Below, one piece after another: positions 13,201 to 27,699 of a DNA stretch of 64,000 nt; within the stretch, counting starts at the first letter, position 1; the number at the start of each line of letters is the position of its first letter. The translations under genes were made by a program, and so were the position numbers. The DNA is taken from positions 96,639,435 through 96,703,434 of the forward strand of contig NC_084665.1 of assembly GCF_028389875.1 (NCBI RefSeq), given 5' to 3'. The notes beneath the pieces were generated by a model that ran no database searches, was not told the DNA's origin, and saw only the letters and a program-made list of their open reading frames with translations. The stretch is from Rhea pennata (taxonomy: Eukaryota; Chordata; Aves; Rheiformes; Rheidae).

Positions 13201-16200
13201 ATTATTCATATTTTTAAGACACTTACTTGCCCTCAGAGCTATAACTGTTTATGCTGCCATCAGTGGATTCCCGACTTGGCTGTCGAACCATACGACTTCT
13301 CATCTCTGCTGCCATTCCTGTCTCTGTGCTTCTCTGTATCGTGCTCTTTAGCTTTTTGTTGCCAGCCTCTGAAAGGAGAGAAAGAGAAGTGGTGGTTATA
13401 ATGACAGTCTAGCACAAAACCTTTCCTTATAGCTGGAATATAGCTGTATATTCTGGTCAAAGAATGAATGCCTCTTCTTCATCTGCAAACTTGGTGGTGG
13501 TTTCTCTTTAAAAGAAGACTTCAGCTGGAAGATCTTTGCGTAAACTGTTAGAAATTAGGTATGTTATTATTATCGTTTATACAGTCAGAATATAGACAGG
13601 ATAGCTGTGATAGTGTTTGTTAACCACATACTTGATGTCTCTAGCCATCTTGTTAACTCAGCTGGGTGACCACAAATACAGTTAACTTACAACTCTCCCA
13701 GGAAAAAAGAGAAAAAACTCCCTTCATGCATTCAACAGAAAAATATTAAGTACTAAAATACTCAGCATCAAAAATAAAAGATGTGTTTTGATCTAGCAAA
13801 ACATTACTTTTCACCTCTTAAATTCTCTGAAGTAAACTGTGAACTTTATGTAACTTCTGATTTTAGCATTTTCTAAGCTGACTTAACTCTCTGAGGATCC
13901 ATTTAGAAGATAATGGCCTTCACCAAATCTAGGCTTGCAACTGAATGTTATAAAGTAGTGTAATTCTTGTGAGGTTATTTAACGACTTGATCCATTTGGA
14001 AAAGTTTCCATCACACATTCTTTAAAATGAAAGTTGAGTTCCACTTGGAAAATTTCAAGTTACATTTGAGCAAGGAGAGGTTCCAGCTCCTTCCAGGTAT
14101 AGTTCTGAGCTCAAGGTGCAGTGGCTGATTTAAAAAGGATTTGGTTGTAGCACTGGAGAAAAGCTCTTTGCTTCTAAATGATACTGATCACTCTGAAAAA
14201 TGTTTAACTGAAATATTTCTAGCATAGTGTAATGTAATCATGTGTGTTGACTTCAAACTCAGTGTCCTGTTTGTTTTCATTCAACTGATAACATTATTCT
14301 TTTTCAGGAAGTATCAGATTTGACAAAGTTTCACATAAATGCATGCAAAACCATTCTTCGGTGTTTCTCCCACTCATTTAGATGCTCTTTCATTCACTGT
14401 CACCAAAGTCTCTACCTCCCTTTCACAGCTGGCTTAGGGAAATACCCCCCAAAATAAATGCCTCCTCCACCTCCACCTGCTGTGGAGGCTGAATTGCTCT
14501 GAAAACTTTTCTACTTTTCTGTTTTACACAGATATACTTGAGGCTATGACAAATCTTGATCTCTCTTCATATTAAAGCCAGGGATTTGGTAGCGCGTGTT
14601 GGCTGCCCATGGCCGATGATATTTAAAATTGCTGTGGAGAAGAGCTGGCCTGCCCTCTTTGGGTCTGCACAGCTGGAAGAGAGCAGGAAGAAATCGCACA
14701 GGAGAAATCAGCTCTCCTTCTCCATGGGTTATCACAATAATGTCTTTGGAGCTATCAGAGAGAGAGAAAACATTACCAAAACCAAAAAAGAAATAATTTG
14801 TATATTGGGCTAAGAAGAGACACAGCCACCGCGAAAGCAGCTGTGGTTTTCCTTTTAGGCCTTCTGGAATGAGAATTATATATCCAGCAGCGGAGACTCA
14901 AATTTCTCTAAATGGAAGAAATCAGCTAGGTCCAGGCTGTCCTGGACATAGCTGTTTTCTTCCATTCAGAGACAGTAGTAGTTTCTTCACTCTCTCCTGA
15001 GGCCAGCAGCCCTGAGTTTTTGCTGTGGGCAACTGAAACTCATCCAAATTCCTGGTTTTACAGTTAGTAGAAACATACTATTCAAGATTTCTAAGTATGT
15101 AGCAGACTAAGCTACACTCCTAGACAGCGTAGATGGTTGTGGAAGGTATTTGCTGCAACTTAGGTGACTGTAATGCAGAAATCAGAGCATTATATTTTGA
15201 AACTCTTAACTTTTAGAATAGATGATGTGTCCAGCACATCAACCTTGAAATGTTCGCTGAGCATCAAAAATGAATGATAAGGCAGACCAAGAAGTATAAC
15301 CCACATGCGGAGCCCTGTGACAACACGCAGGTCTCATACATTTGGTAGCTACACATTGGATACTCATGTTCATTTGTGCCTCTCTCTGTCTTGCTGGGAC
15401 CTGTCCGAAAATGCCTGCTTGTTTCTATCTGTTCACAAAAAGGGTTAGATTATGTATTTCACCTCCTTCATCCTTTTCTGGAGCCAGTCAGATCAGGCAG
15501 CATGACCAGAAAGCTAAAATACAGTAGAGCCTGAAATGTAGCAGCTGAACAGGGTTGCCTTGAGGACTGTGAGTGTTCCCGCATCAGGAAACAGGAGAGA
15601 AGAGACACCGAAGGTGGCTACAAGCCCATTACGAGCTTGGCATAAACTGGGGAAAGGGAATCTGTCCCGGGCCACCTGGACAATGCTCGTGGGAGTGGAG
15701 ACTTAGTGATCAGAGCCAGGTTGTTGGGAAAGCATAATTTAAAAATATATTCAGAAAAAAAAATCACTGTAAAAAATATCCACTGACTAAATTACAGAAG
15801 TGAATATTTCAGGTTTGAGACAAAGTTGGGATTACAAATTACGAGTACATTGTTATGACAGAGTAAGTTAATATTACTGTGGGTAGCATTAGTGTTGCTG
15901 CTTGAACATACTTCTCTTCACCAAAGATTTTAAATGTACAGACAGTGAAGTAGGAAACCAGGTGCATAGCCATGTGCAAGTCTAAAATCTTATTATTTTA
16001 TAAATACCAAATTTTCTTGTTCAGGATACTTTACAAGTCACTGTTCTCTGTCTTACTGTACTGGATTCCACTCCTTTTTTTTTTTCTCTTTATTTTTTTT
16101 TCAGGTTGAAGATAAAAAGAATTCTTTTGCTTCCTCTTGTAACTGTTAACAATATTCACAATATTTCCTGGAAATATCCACAATGTTCACTGGGAAAACT

Positions 16201-19200
16201 ACACAGCCTCCTTGCATATTTTATTTTATAACGACAGTCTTAACATCCTTAATAAAATCAGAAATATAACATAAAAGTAACCCAAGACAGAATGGCAAAA
16301 TGTAGAATGAGTTTTATGGCATAAATAGAATTGCCTTTACCCATGACTAAGAAACACACATTTCACAGGTTTTTCAAGTGTTACATTGGTCACTTATGCA
16401 CATCATATTTTTTAAATCCACTTATAGCACAAAAAGGAAAGAGAACAGTTTATCTTATTGGTATATTCTTAAATGCTTCTCAGCAAAATCTAGTTCTGCA
16501 AGAGGGGTGGTTAGGTTACAGCTAAGTTAGAAACTGGTCTTTGTTACTTCTTAAGCCCCTCTGGTACTGGTACAAGTAGTTCTGGTGTACAACTTCCAGT
16601 CATACCTTGACTGCACAGTGAAATGAGGGATCTAGATGATTCCCAGTCTTTCTCCAGTTCTTTATAATGCCTGTCTGCTTAACACTTTCATTTTCATCTT
16701 AAATTATTTTAAATCTAGTACTTGTTTTTGTACCTTTGAAACCCTGCCCCTATACAAACACAGATTCATAAAAATATTGAAGTTCAATAACTATGCTATG
16801 ATATACGGAGAAGATTTTCATCTGTTGTCTGGATATGTACTGGAGACTGCTTGCTCCAGCTGCTGATTTTTATTAGTGTTTGATATGTACAATTAAATTT
16901 TATAATACATTACAGATATTTGCCTACACTATGTAAATTACACTATACTCATCATGCAGACTGAAGATAAACTGGCTCTGTAATGAATACCATTTAGGGG
17001 CAAAATTTACTCCAGAATGGCCTGTACGCTTCTTATTGTCTAAAGTTTTCTGTGTGCAGAAATGCAGATGTGCATAAATTGCATCTAAACACAGTTTAAC
17101 AGCTACAATCTAAAGAAAAGCTATTACAGAGCGATTGTGATAGAACATTTTGGCAGGTTTAGTAACATGCAAAAGGATCATAAAGTAACCATCTGCAGCT
17201 ATAAAATATGCTTAGCTTGTATGCTTTTTGCAGTTCATCAATAGCCTTATTGTAACACCCATACTACAACACACCAATGAATATACGTATTTTCCTCTTT
17301 CACTCCACCTGTTATAAAAATAACCTATCTAGTGATTCCTCTGTTGATCTGACAAGAAATTTGTTCCTGTCCCTGGTTTTCTCAGACAAGAATAAATTAA
17401 TGAAAATCCTGATCTAAGTAACGATGAAAAGCAAAAAGTAAGTTTCTTAGTACATTCGCTATCTGAAATTTGCACAAAATATCAACACAATTGATATGTC
17501 ACAATTTCTGTATTTTCAAATCACCTCAAAGTATATTAACAGGAGCAAAACACTGCTGTTGGAAGCAGCATTATACTGGTGAGAACAAATCAGTCATGGT
17601 ATCTATAGAATTACGATGAGCTATTAGAAATACAATACATCAAGGCTAACATTATCTTGTTAAAGGCATCCAGTCCAGAGAGCAATCTCTGGGTTCCAGC
17701 ACAAAGAGCCCCAAACGACTCATATGCACATTGCTCTGGGTCCATGACTGCCCCCAAAGAAGGCATCGCCATTGGTCTGGGCTTCCTCTGGGCCCCCAGA
17801 CATAACCACTATATTTTGCAGTTGTTTCAGTTCAGAGAGTGTGAAATAACAGGAGGGGCTGTGTCACAGCCTGGTGGAGTAAAGCTTTTGTCGTGTGATG
17901 CCAATGCTATGTATTTCATGGGACAGGGCTGCAGGCATGAGGGCATATGCCAGGACCCAAGCTTGGTGGCTTAGTCAATAGGACTATGTTAGTGAACTGC
18001 GTAGGGCAGAAAAAGCCAAACCTGTTACGGCCTTATGCATACTGAGTGAGCCATAACCAGAATCATACCTGAGGGCAAGTAGTTGGTTCACATTAAAAAA
18101 AGATCTGGGGAGCAAATTTACACACATGCAGCACCTGTGCCTGACTTGGGTATAAGGCATGGAGAATTCATGAATGGTTCAAAAGAACGCCAAGGAAGAC
18201 AAAGCACAGACCATTGCTAAATCCATGAAAAAAAAAGGCGATAATAAGGTACTAATGCTTGTGTCCTTGCATGACTATAATTGATCCACTTTATCTAGTG
18301 TGCTCATGCATGCAGAGAAGCAAGCTGGGAAACAAGGACTACAGCTCCCAGCCAGCTCTGACTGAAATCTGGCAGCACTGTGACCATGCTGTCGCTTCAC
18401 ACACTGACTGTGTGAGACATCAGCAAGACTATGCCAACTGGTATATGAAGAGTCACCCTCAATTCAAAGAAGAGCGAAGCGGCGCACTCCCTTGGGGCCA
18501 TTTCTGCTGTGTTACTACTGACTTTGCAGCCTCTGATCTGGCTGGCTGGAGAGCTGCTGAGTTAGAAGTTCTGCAGCATCCTCCTCACTCTGCATGTCAC
18601 ACATCTGAATAACAACAGATCGTACTTGCACATGAATCAACAAAGCGCCCCTTGGCTTGTAGTTCTAAACAGAGAGCGAAAGAAGTGAAGAAATAGTTTA
18701 AATGACATTTGTTCCTTTTATATGTGTACACCTTTCAGTTAGGCACAGCTGAAGGTTGATCTCAAAGCTTGAAACTACATAGTGACTACGTACAGAAGAT
18801 AAACAGTAAAAAAAGATGACATTTAAATATAAATGATCCCTAAACATTTTTTCCTACAACAGTCTAGAGTATTTTCTATTTTGCCTATTGTGGCATTCTT
18901 TCTTGATTCATATAATATTGTTTATAGAGAGACAGCTGAAATATTCCAGTAAATGGCTTTCACATGTTTCCTCCAATAGTATGTATCTCACAATATATTC
19001 AAAGAAAGCAGAATACCGTTTATATTCTGTAGAGTTTGATCCTGAGGCTTAAAATCCAAATATAAAGCAGCATGTCTTTTTCCTATTTCTGTTTACTGAA
19101 ACATATACACGAGCAAAATTTATACTATTATACAAAACCAATAAATTAATAAAGTTTTAAAGAAACCTTCTGGAAAGAATGCTAACCTTTCTTAGGTGGG

Positions 19201-22200
19201 ATAAATTATCAGGAGTTTGAAAAAAAATTACATTTCATAACAATATTAGCAAATTCACACTTTCAGCTGGCAAACAAGTTTCATTCCCAACAAATATCTT
19301 CAAGAAATACAGAAAAGACAATGCAATTAATCCATTAATATACACAATATTTTATCTTAGGTATTTGTATACAAACGAAGGAATAAAACCCACCAAACCT
19401 AACAAAAGGAGGTTTGACTGAAATGCTGTTAACAGTTATATCAGTGCTTAGATTTTCTTTACTGAGCTGTTTGCAAAACGTATGGCATTTTAGTCAGTGC
19501 ATTGCAGAATCTCAGCCTTTGGTTGCATTATTTTCGCAAAGGCAAACTTGCAAACTCAAACTCTTAACAGTTTAAACTTAGATTTCAAAGTGAAGTAACT
19601 TTAGTTACCCAGCAGCTCTTACTGACTTCCACCATGCTGAAGTAGTACTTGGTGAACAGATGACAAAAACTGTTCAAGCTCCATGTTTAAAATAGAAAAG
19701 TAAATAAGTACTGAAAATAAGGCCACTATTTAATACCTGATAATGCACTTGTGGTCTCAAAACAGTAGGCAATTACCTTTCCAGATCTTGTGTCCTTAAC
19801 AAAACATGATCTTGGTCATACTTGACTGGAAAAAAAATTGTAAAAACAAGCATGTGGTTTAATTTGATTTTCCTGACATATACAGTTTTCTCATGTCAGA
19901 GAAAAGAGCTGTGTCTATCAGATACATGTATCTTAATGAAAAGCACGGAAACCTGCTCAGAAGTTCACTTAGGGCTTCTTAAAATACTAATACTTTTTGT
20001 CTCAAGGTTTTTAAATTAATAGTTTTGGCCACGTACTTGTTATGAGGTGAAATGAGCCACTGTCTGTCAGGCAAAATGAGGCAATCAGTGATGATATATG
20101 GTAATGAGTTTTTACTGCTGGGATTGCACTAAACAGTCTTTATAAACATACAGAAATAACACCACCCTAATTTTCTTATTCACACACATGGAACGAGCTG
20201 TATAAATTTAGAATATGCAAATGAAACTGGTAATAATCCTACATGCCCAGTTCTTCAACTCTTAAAGCCTATTTCCACGAAATTCAATTAGGAACACAAC
20301 AAAGTCATGTTTTCCACAAATTATTTCCTACATAAACAGTTTATAAAATTTCAAGCACTCATTTTCTCATATACTCATTGGGTTTGTTAGAATGGGGGAA
20401 AAAGTGACACAGAATGAAATGAGAAGCTCATGAAAGCTATTTGCACTTCAACATTAACATTTTTTAGGGCAAAACAGTGTTACAATATTACATTGCTTAT
20501 TGCTGGCTAACTCTTAAAAGAAAACTGGCATGTGGCCTAGAGATAACGTTCGTCCGCTTAAAGGGTGCTGGGACACAGCTGTTGGATGGGGGGGGGGGCA
20601 GAAAACTGGAATACAGAGGAAAGTAGAAGAGATTCTTCAGATAAGCCAAAAACAAGTTTTATTTCTTTAAGGATATAAATATATTTAAATAACCGTCTGA
20701 AGTCCTGAAGTCGTTTTTGTATATGGAGAGTCATAACAATTATAGTAGATTTCTTTCAGACTGTTTTTTAAATAAGGATAGAAGCAAGAATGTAAAACAT
20801 ACAATGATTTCAAATCAAAATTAGTACCAAGTCACTCAGTAAAAAGCTCAAACAAGCCTTCAGGAAAGTGCTCTATCTTCCTTAGCTCCCAGGACTGCAA
20901 AAACTGCTGAACATACTTTAGATATACATAATTCACAGTTACAAAGCAGCATTTGTAATCAGAAATGTAAAATAACAGTATGATTACTAAAGGAGGATGT
21001 TTTAAGAAATCACCAATAAGACTATTTTTAATACATCGCTAATAAGACAATTTATTGTTTCTCTGTTTTTTCAAAATTTCCTGAAAACTATGTGATGTAC
21101 ATATTGGAAACCAAAAGTCTAAATCTTTTAATAATATATATACATATATATATATACACATATATATATATATACACACACAAACTGTATGTTGAAAAAC
21201 TGGCAAAAATACTGCGTGCCAAAGTATCTTCTAGGAAAAAAATACTATGTTACCTTTGTACATTTGTAAAGTTTTTGAGTAATAATTCAGTGCTAATTTA
21301 ACAGAATAGAACAGGAATCAGAATGTGTTACAGCTTAAACAACATTTCTGTTCTTACTCAGAACTTCCATTCTGCTAATTGCTTGGAATATTGTGTAGCT
21401 CTTCCATAGTTTGATTTGTTTAAACTGCAACTTTAAGCTTTTCTAGTCATATTTAATCACTACCAACATCTCCAGTTTGCTAAGACATTTCCCTTTAAAA
21501 ATGTTTCTGATCTGCCTTTAGAAATCATTTCTAGTATATCAGATCAAGAGTATCAAATTGTTAAAGTTTTTTTTTTCTCAGTGGCTGCAGGTTTGCAAAG
21601 TTAAAACTACAGATTAACACACACTGCTAAAGCAAACTAATACAAAGGCTCAGCACGCTAACACACAGAAAATACAGGCTTACCTCTTTGGTTTAAGCAA
21701 AATTAAACATCGGCTATGATATAATCCTTAGCAAGCAGTCAGCGCCTAACGAAGCTTCACCTTTGCTTAAACGTCTTGAGCTGTTTCTGGGTAGAATAAT
21801 CTCAGGCTTCCTCCTTTGCCTCCCTCTCTTTCTCTTTTAACCGCTTGGCACCGTAGCTCTGGGAGGAATGATCAAGTTGCTTCAGCCACCAGTTCCTTTT
21901 ACAACCGTGATTACATTATAGGGCCTTGGAGTGAGAAAGTACTGAACTACCTGCCAGCTAATATTTCATAGTGCATTGCTGAAAGGTTCAAAAATTCAGT
22001 CAGCAGTGTATTTTCTCGGGATGTGTAAGAACAGAAGAGCACAAAACATTCTTGGCAACTTTGCTCGATGCATTTTTTCTAATATAGTTGTTCAGAACTA
22101 GATGAGTAGAGGCAGATAAACCCAGAAACATATTTCTCTATCATGTTGAATTTGACTCATTCTGCAGGAATTTGAGTATAAATCCACCCGAGAGATTGCA

Positions 22201-25200
22201 AAACTGAGAAAGCATCATCAATACTCATTTACAGTTACATTGCAAGAAGTCTTGATGATGTTATTGTCTTAAAATGCCTGTGTGTATTTCAAGAATAGAC
22301 TTTAAGTATGGAAATACTCCTTCCATCTTTAAACTTAATTTTGAGGACTTTGTTCTAGGATTGTTTCCCTGTCAAGTTACTCAGTTTCCCTCACTAAATT
22401 CTACACGTGCAGTATGTTTTCCTCTGGCAATTGGTTCTTTTTAAGAACCAAATAATCTAACCCACTTCAGAAAAGCTTGGTGAAGCATTATAAGGTTCCT
22501 CTCACTCCCTTTTACAAAGTAAAAGGACATAGCCAACTTAATGTCTTCTTAAAGGAAGAATTTGTCTTTGATTTCATCACTGGTTATATGTACTGAATTA
22601 GGATATTAGGCCGATTAAAGACAGCAGAGGGAAAGGAAGTGAGTCAGCATTTGTCAAGCGAAAGGAAGACAAATTAGTTCAACACAAATTATAATGGGAA
22701 ATAAACGAAAAAGAAACACATATGCAATAGATTTCTCTCTTATGGATGTTCAGTTCGGAATGTAGTACAGTTCTGAAGATTTAAAATATTGTAAAATTAT
22801 TACTGAGAAAAATGCCATAAATTATACTGTGACCTTCACTTAATACACATATAACAAGACTTTTGATTTCAAATGATCTGTAGGTGACTAAGAGATTTAG
22901 AATCCTCTGCAATAGGGATGTGGTACATCTCAAGTCATGCCTATGCAGAAACTCCTAGGTATTTTCATTGAATAGGCACAAAAGTTTCCTATAAATTGCA
23001 ATGGTTAAAGTAGTTTTTATTTTCTTGCTCTGGAGTACACATACAAAAATGATATTCCGAACACCATAGAGAAAGGGTTTTTCACCAGCTTTGTTAAAAA
23101 TACACAGTCACATCATTCATAATTGAGGTATTAAAAAAAATAGGAAAATACAATTAAATGGACAGAAGTCATCTTCCAAAAACTAGTCCTATTTCTGGGA
23201 GTGAAATGTTATATTGCTAGCAGCCAATGCACACACATCACCTTTGCAAGAGACATGCCGTCAGCATGTGTATGGAAAGCACCCGGGCAAGGCTGCTGCC
23301 TGGCAGCAGTTTAATATGAAGCCAGCTACTTCTGCCAAGGGTGCAGCGGGTTCCCCCCACTCAGGTGCTTTCTCTAAGCTGCACACCTAGTGAAAACTTA
23401 ACAAAGGTTCACTAAAACCCACGAAGGGAAGGCTTTCATGCCAGATGCCCCCGCTCTCATCACAGCCTTTCCTCCTTTATGTTCCTGCTCCTTGTCCCAG
23501 GAAAAATCACTCCCTATATTTCTTACTGGCATTACCATGAAAGTTTTCCAGGATTACAGCTGTTTGACCTGTTCTTCTGGATCAGTAACCGAAAGGCTCA
23601 CCAAAGGCTTGGCTTGTTCCTTCACCACTACAGGAAGAGGGAATTCAAGCTCATCTGCTTCTTGAAATATTAGACTCAGACTCTCAATATGCTAAATTTT
23701 TGAGGGCAGTCTCCAAAGTATTGAACCTGAAAAGTACTTCCTTTAAACTTTCTACGTTCCTAAACACAAGTCTACATACTGTTTTTGCAATGTTGTCTGC
23801 ACAGCTATCCTATCGTATCACCAATGATCACATGGAAGTTTCACCTATAGTAAAATATAGCAATGCTCTTCTTCATCCGAAGTATCTACTTTCAGGTTTA
23901 TTCTGCTTTTGAATTTCTATTGCATTACCTCTGAGTGCTGTTTGAAATATAAATATATAAATTCCCAAGCAAACTCTGTTGTGATGATAGGAAGAAATAA
24001 CCCCTCACTTTTAAGGTAAGCTGAGGTAGTAGATGCCAGAAGAAGGGCTGAAAAGCCAGAGAGGCTCCTATTTGGTTGGCTAGAGCTCCAATCTGTTCAG
24101 TGTCAGAGTTTGTGCAAAGTTTATCTTTTAATCAGGATTTATCTTAGCAGTAGTTAAGACAGGCAAGTAGTGAGAGAGACTGTTACTGAATATTTCACTT
24201 TTAAGACAGCTGCTTCTGGCATTATGTTCAAACCGCTTAACATGAGTTACAATAGTCAGTACGTAAAAACACCTACAGACTTGGGCAATGGGTCTGTGCT
24301 AGATAAACACTGCATAACTGGAAGATATAATTGTTCCCTTTGTGTTTATATTATTGAAAGTGGACGACTGTACACAAAGACTCAGCTTAGAGACAGACCG
24401 TTCAGCCAAAGTTCTCAAACAGATGCTCCAGAGTAACTCTGCTAAGAAATTGTAATCTTTACCTCCAGTACTGCTGGTTTATGTCAGTTATCAAGTATGC
24501 ACTGAAAAAAACTCTACTGACAAGATGCTGCATTCAGAAATCAGCACGCAGAATTACCACAGCAACAGTACTGCTTGGATTGCAATGAAAGGTAGCGCAA
24601 AATCCGCCAGAAGGATTTTTTTTTTAACACCGTTCCTTTTGCCATTAAAACAGATTTCAGGTTATTTTTATAGTTTCATATGGCTGCCCATTTCTCATTC
24701 TTCTCAGTTCTACTTTCTGGGTTGCAAACCTTGTTTACTAGGAAGCACTGCCTTTATTTAAGGCAAAGGAGAAGAGACAACAGCCAATAAAAAGAGAAAA
24801 CTTACACAAACAGAAGAGAAGCTCCATGTCTTCTCCGGTAAATTATGCTAAATTTTCATTATAATGCAAGATTTCTTTATTGAGACCATTGGCTTGTGTG
24901 ATAATACATTTCTATGTATAATTCATCTGTTACAAATATGATAAAATCTAAGAAAAACGTAAGGATGAGAATTAGCAATACACTATAAATGAATACTTGA
25001 GAGTATCTGAATTACAGCCAACAAATTTAAGCAGACTGTTTACCAAATTTTAAAGTCCTTTCAAAAACAGGCAGAATGAGTTGGAAAAAGAAAACGAAAT
25101 GGTGCTTATATTGCCTATTTTTATAGAAAAATAACCATCCTCAACAATCTCCAGCTATTTATGAAATGAAAATGCTTCCAAAGCTCTATACCAATAAAAA

Positions 25201-27644
25201 AGACAGGTTTACTTGAACTGCAATTTTTCAATGCGATGGTGCAGGCATATTAGTAAGTTCAATGATTAAATATACATTTGTTGGACTACTGTGACATTTG
25301 CAAATGTTGCTCTACATATGCTAATACATACCTGACATTACAGTACAAAATGAAGCCATTTCCGATACTTTCTAACTATTTATCAGGCCATTTTCATCTT
25401 TCTATGTTATGTAAAAGCAGAAGCTGAGATTCAGGACTAATTTTTATTGCTATTTGGACATACAGGGCACTGACAAACATATCACAAAGGAAGAGATGGA
25501 AAATCAGTAAACTGGAAATCAAAGCTGCGTATGAATATCAGTACCAAGGAAAATGAGAAGAGGTAGCAGAAAATCAAACAGCTGCACATGGGTGGAAACT
25601 TGCAAATCAGTATCATCCAAAAAACCAAAAAAGAATCTATTCAGCTTGAACTACAGATTTCAAAGCCTGAATTTACTTCTCTGTAGCATACAGAAAGATG
25701 GTTCCCAAATGTTCATTGCACAAAATGAAAATATAATAAGTCAACCTTATTTTCTTGGTGCTAGGCTTATTATTGATTAAACAGAACCTTTTCTTTACAA
25801 CAATTTTTGTCTATATCCTGTCTTAGAGTAACTCAAACCAAGTAGTTCTACATCCTTCCAGGGATTTCAATATATATTGGCTTGTGGATGAAGATCATAA
25901 AATACAAAAGTAAAACAAACTTGCCTTTCATAGCAGGATTACACCATGGTGCTTGAGTCTTGCAGAGTTAATGGTCTGAAGGTCAGGGTCATTGGAGCAG
26001 ATGCGCTAATCTCTTATTATCTGTATATTATACAAATTATTTCAAATAGCTTTTATTTTTTCTTGGAAATGACAGATGAAGCTCTATTTGCTGCTCAGGA
26101 TTACTATCGTCATTAATGAGAGTGCTTCTTTTGGGGTGTTTTCATACTCTGAGAGGTTAGCCAGTATTGAACATCAGACAGTTATAAATATAGCAATGTC
26201 CAGCAAACCACTAGGCAAAAATATGATCTATAAATTCTATGAAGATAACACATCATCAGAATAAGCATTAAACGTAACTGATGAACAGGAAACAAAGCTT
26301 GAGATTGCTATATACTATATGAATCAAAATCATGTAAGGTAGAATATTAGACTAGAACAAGATCTTGCTCTGTCATTAACAGATACTGTTTAAGGAAACA
26401 TTCACATTTTTTATTATAGTTTCTACGATATATTACATTTTAGAACTCTGTGAGTACAAAAGAATCTAATGTGATGGAAATTTGTAGAGGAAACAACAAA
26501 CAATTAAATATGTATAAACCCTAGCTCATTTACATAAAAATGACATTACTATAAACAAAGAATAAATAAAGATAGGATGAACATAATAACATTAACTAGC
26601 TGGCAGGTAGCTTCTAAAAAAACAAAAGATCAACAGCTTGCAGATAAGGTCAGGAATCACAAAAGAGAAAGTCTGGGAAGTCCTTAGTAGGTTAAATGAC
26701 ATAGTTACTGCAGACTAAGAAATAATAGAAGAGCTATTTTGAAAAAGCTTAACTAACATACATAGTTAAATAGCCTTCTGAATAATAATGATTACACTCA
26801 ATTAAATACACCATGTTTAGAGTCAGAACAATATCAAAACCAGCATGTTAGGTACTAAAAAGGGGGAATATTTTTAAAAAGGATAATCTAGTTACAGGAT
26901 TTAACCTGTGCATTAGTGCTACAACTGAATAGTGTGCTGACTTCCATTTTGAAGAAATACGCATGAACATAATCTCCAGTTTCTACCAAAGTGAGTTTTG
27001 TGGATTTCATTGGGGAGCCAATGGCACTATACAATGACTCATATCTAAAGATTATTTTACTTTAAAATTCTTTCATAAAAGTACCTGATTGATACAGTTT
27101 CCAAGAGAAGGTATAGTCACAATATCTCTGTATTCCCAGCTTTAAATATGTGTATTTAATATTTTAACTAAAATAACATTTTAGTGAAGTCAGAAACTTC
27201 AATTTCAAATATGGGCACAAGTAAAATCATGTTTTCTTTGGCAGGAATTTTTAAGCCAATGCAATCACTCTAACCCTTGACGTGACAGCACTAGCTCCTT
27301 CTCTCAAGATTCCAGTATGTGTGAGCCAAGCTGAGAACACAGGAAGATGCACAGCAAAGAACAAAGCTTTTTCAAGCACTTGAACTTTTCTATCTGTTTT
27401 CTGTCATTTTTAGAGGAACTTAGGGCTTCGCAGGTTCATTGACTGCATCAAACTGAACAAGAAAGCATGGGTAATTTGAAACAAATATGAAGTGCACGGT
27501 CCTACTAAAACCTTTCCTTCCCTTTAAATCCAGAAGAAAAAAGTATTTTTTATGTCTTACATAAGGATTCATAAAAGCATGCAGAACTTTCTTCAAAGCC
27601 CCAGTTCATCTTGTATGGATCTCCATGGCACTATTCCCTGAGGA

Positions 27645-27699
<55 letters not shown>

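Larger units (their letters stand above)
8875..13226 (-). other. RIMS2: RIMS2 intron, 4,352 bp
   Basis: GT-AG intron in phase 2 splitting an Asn codon. It contains the GC-rich block 11440-12420 and a short tandem repeat at 13005-13051 (both listed). The open frames in it show no known domain. Confidence 0.93.

Noticed and set aside
13227..13232. Alternative GC donor four bases upstream of the chosen GT donor
   Set aside because: It would shift the frame and destroy the SSEGNLIFPGV junction; GTAAGT fits consensus better.
16073..16110. Long pyrimidine tract followed by CAG on plus, resembling a 3' splice site
   Set aside because: No plus-strand exon follows and no plus-strand gene is supported.
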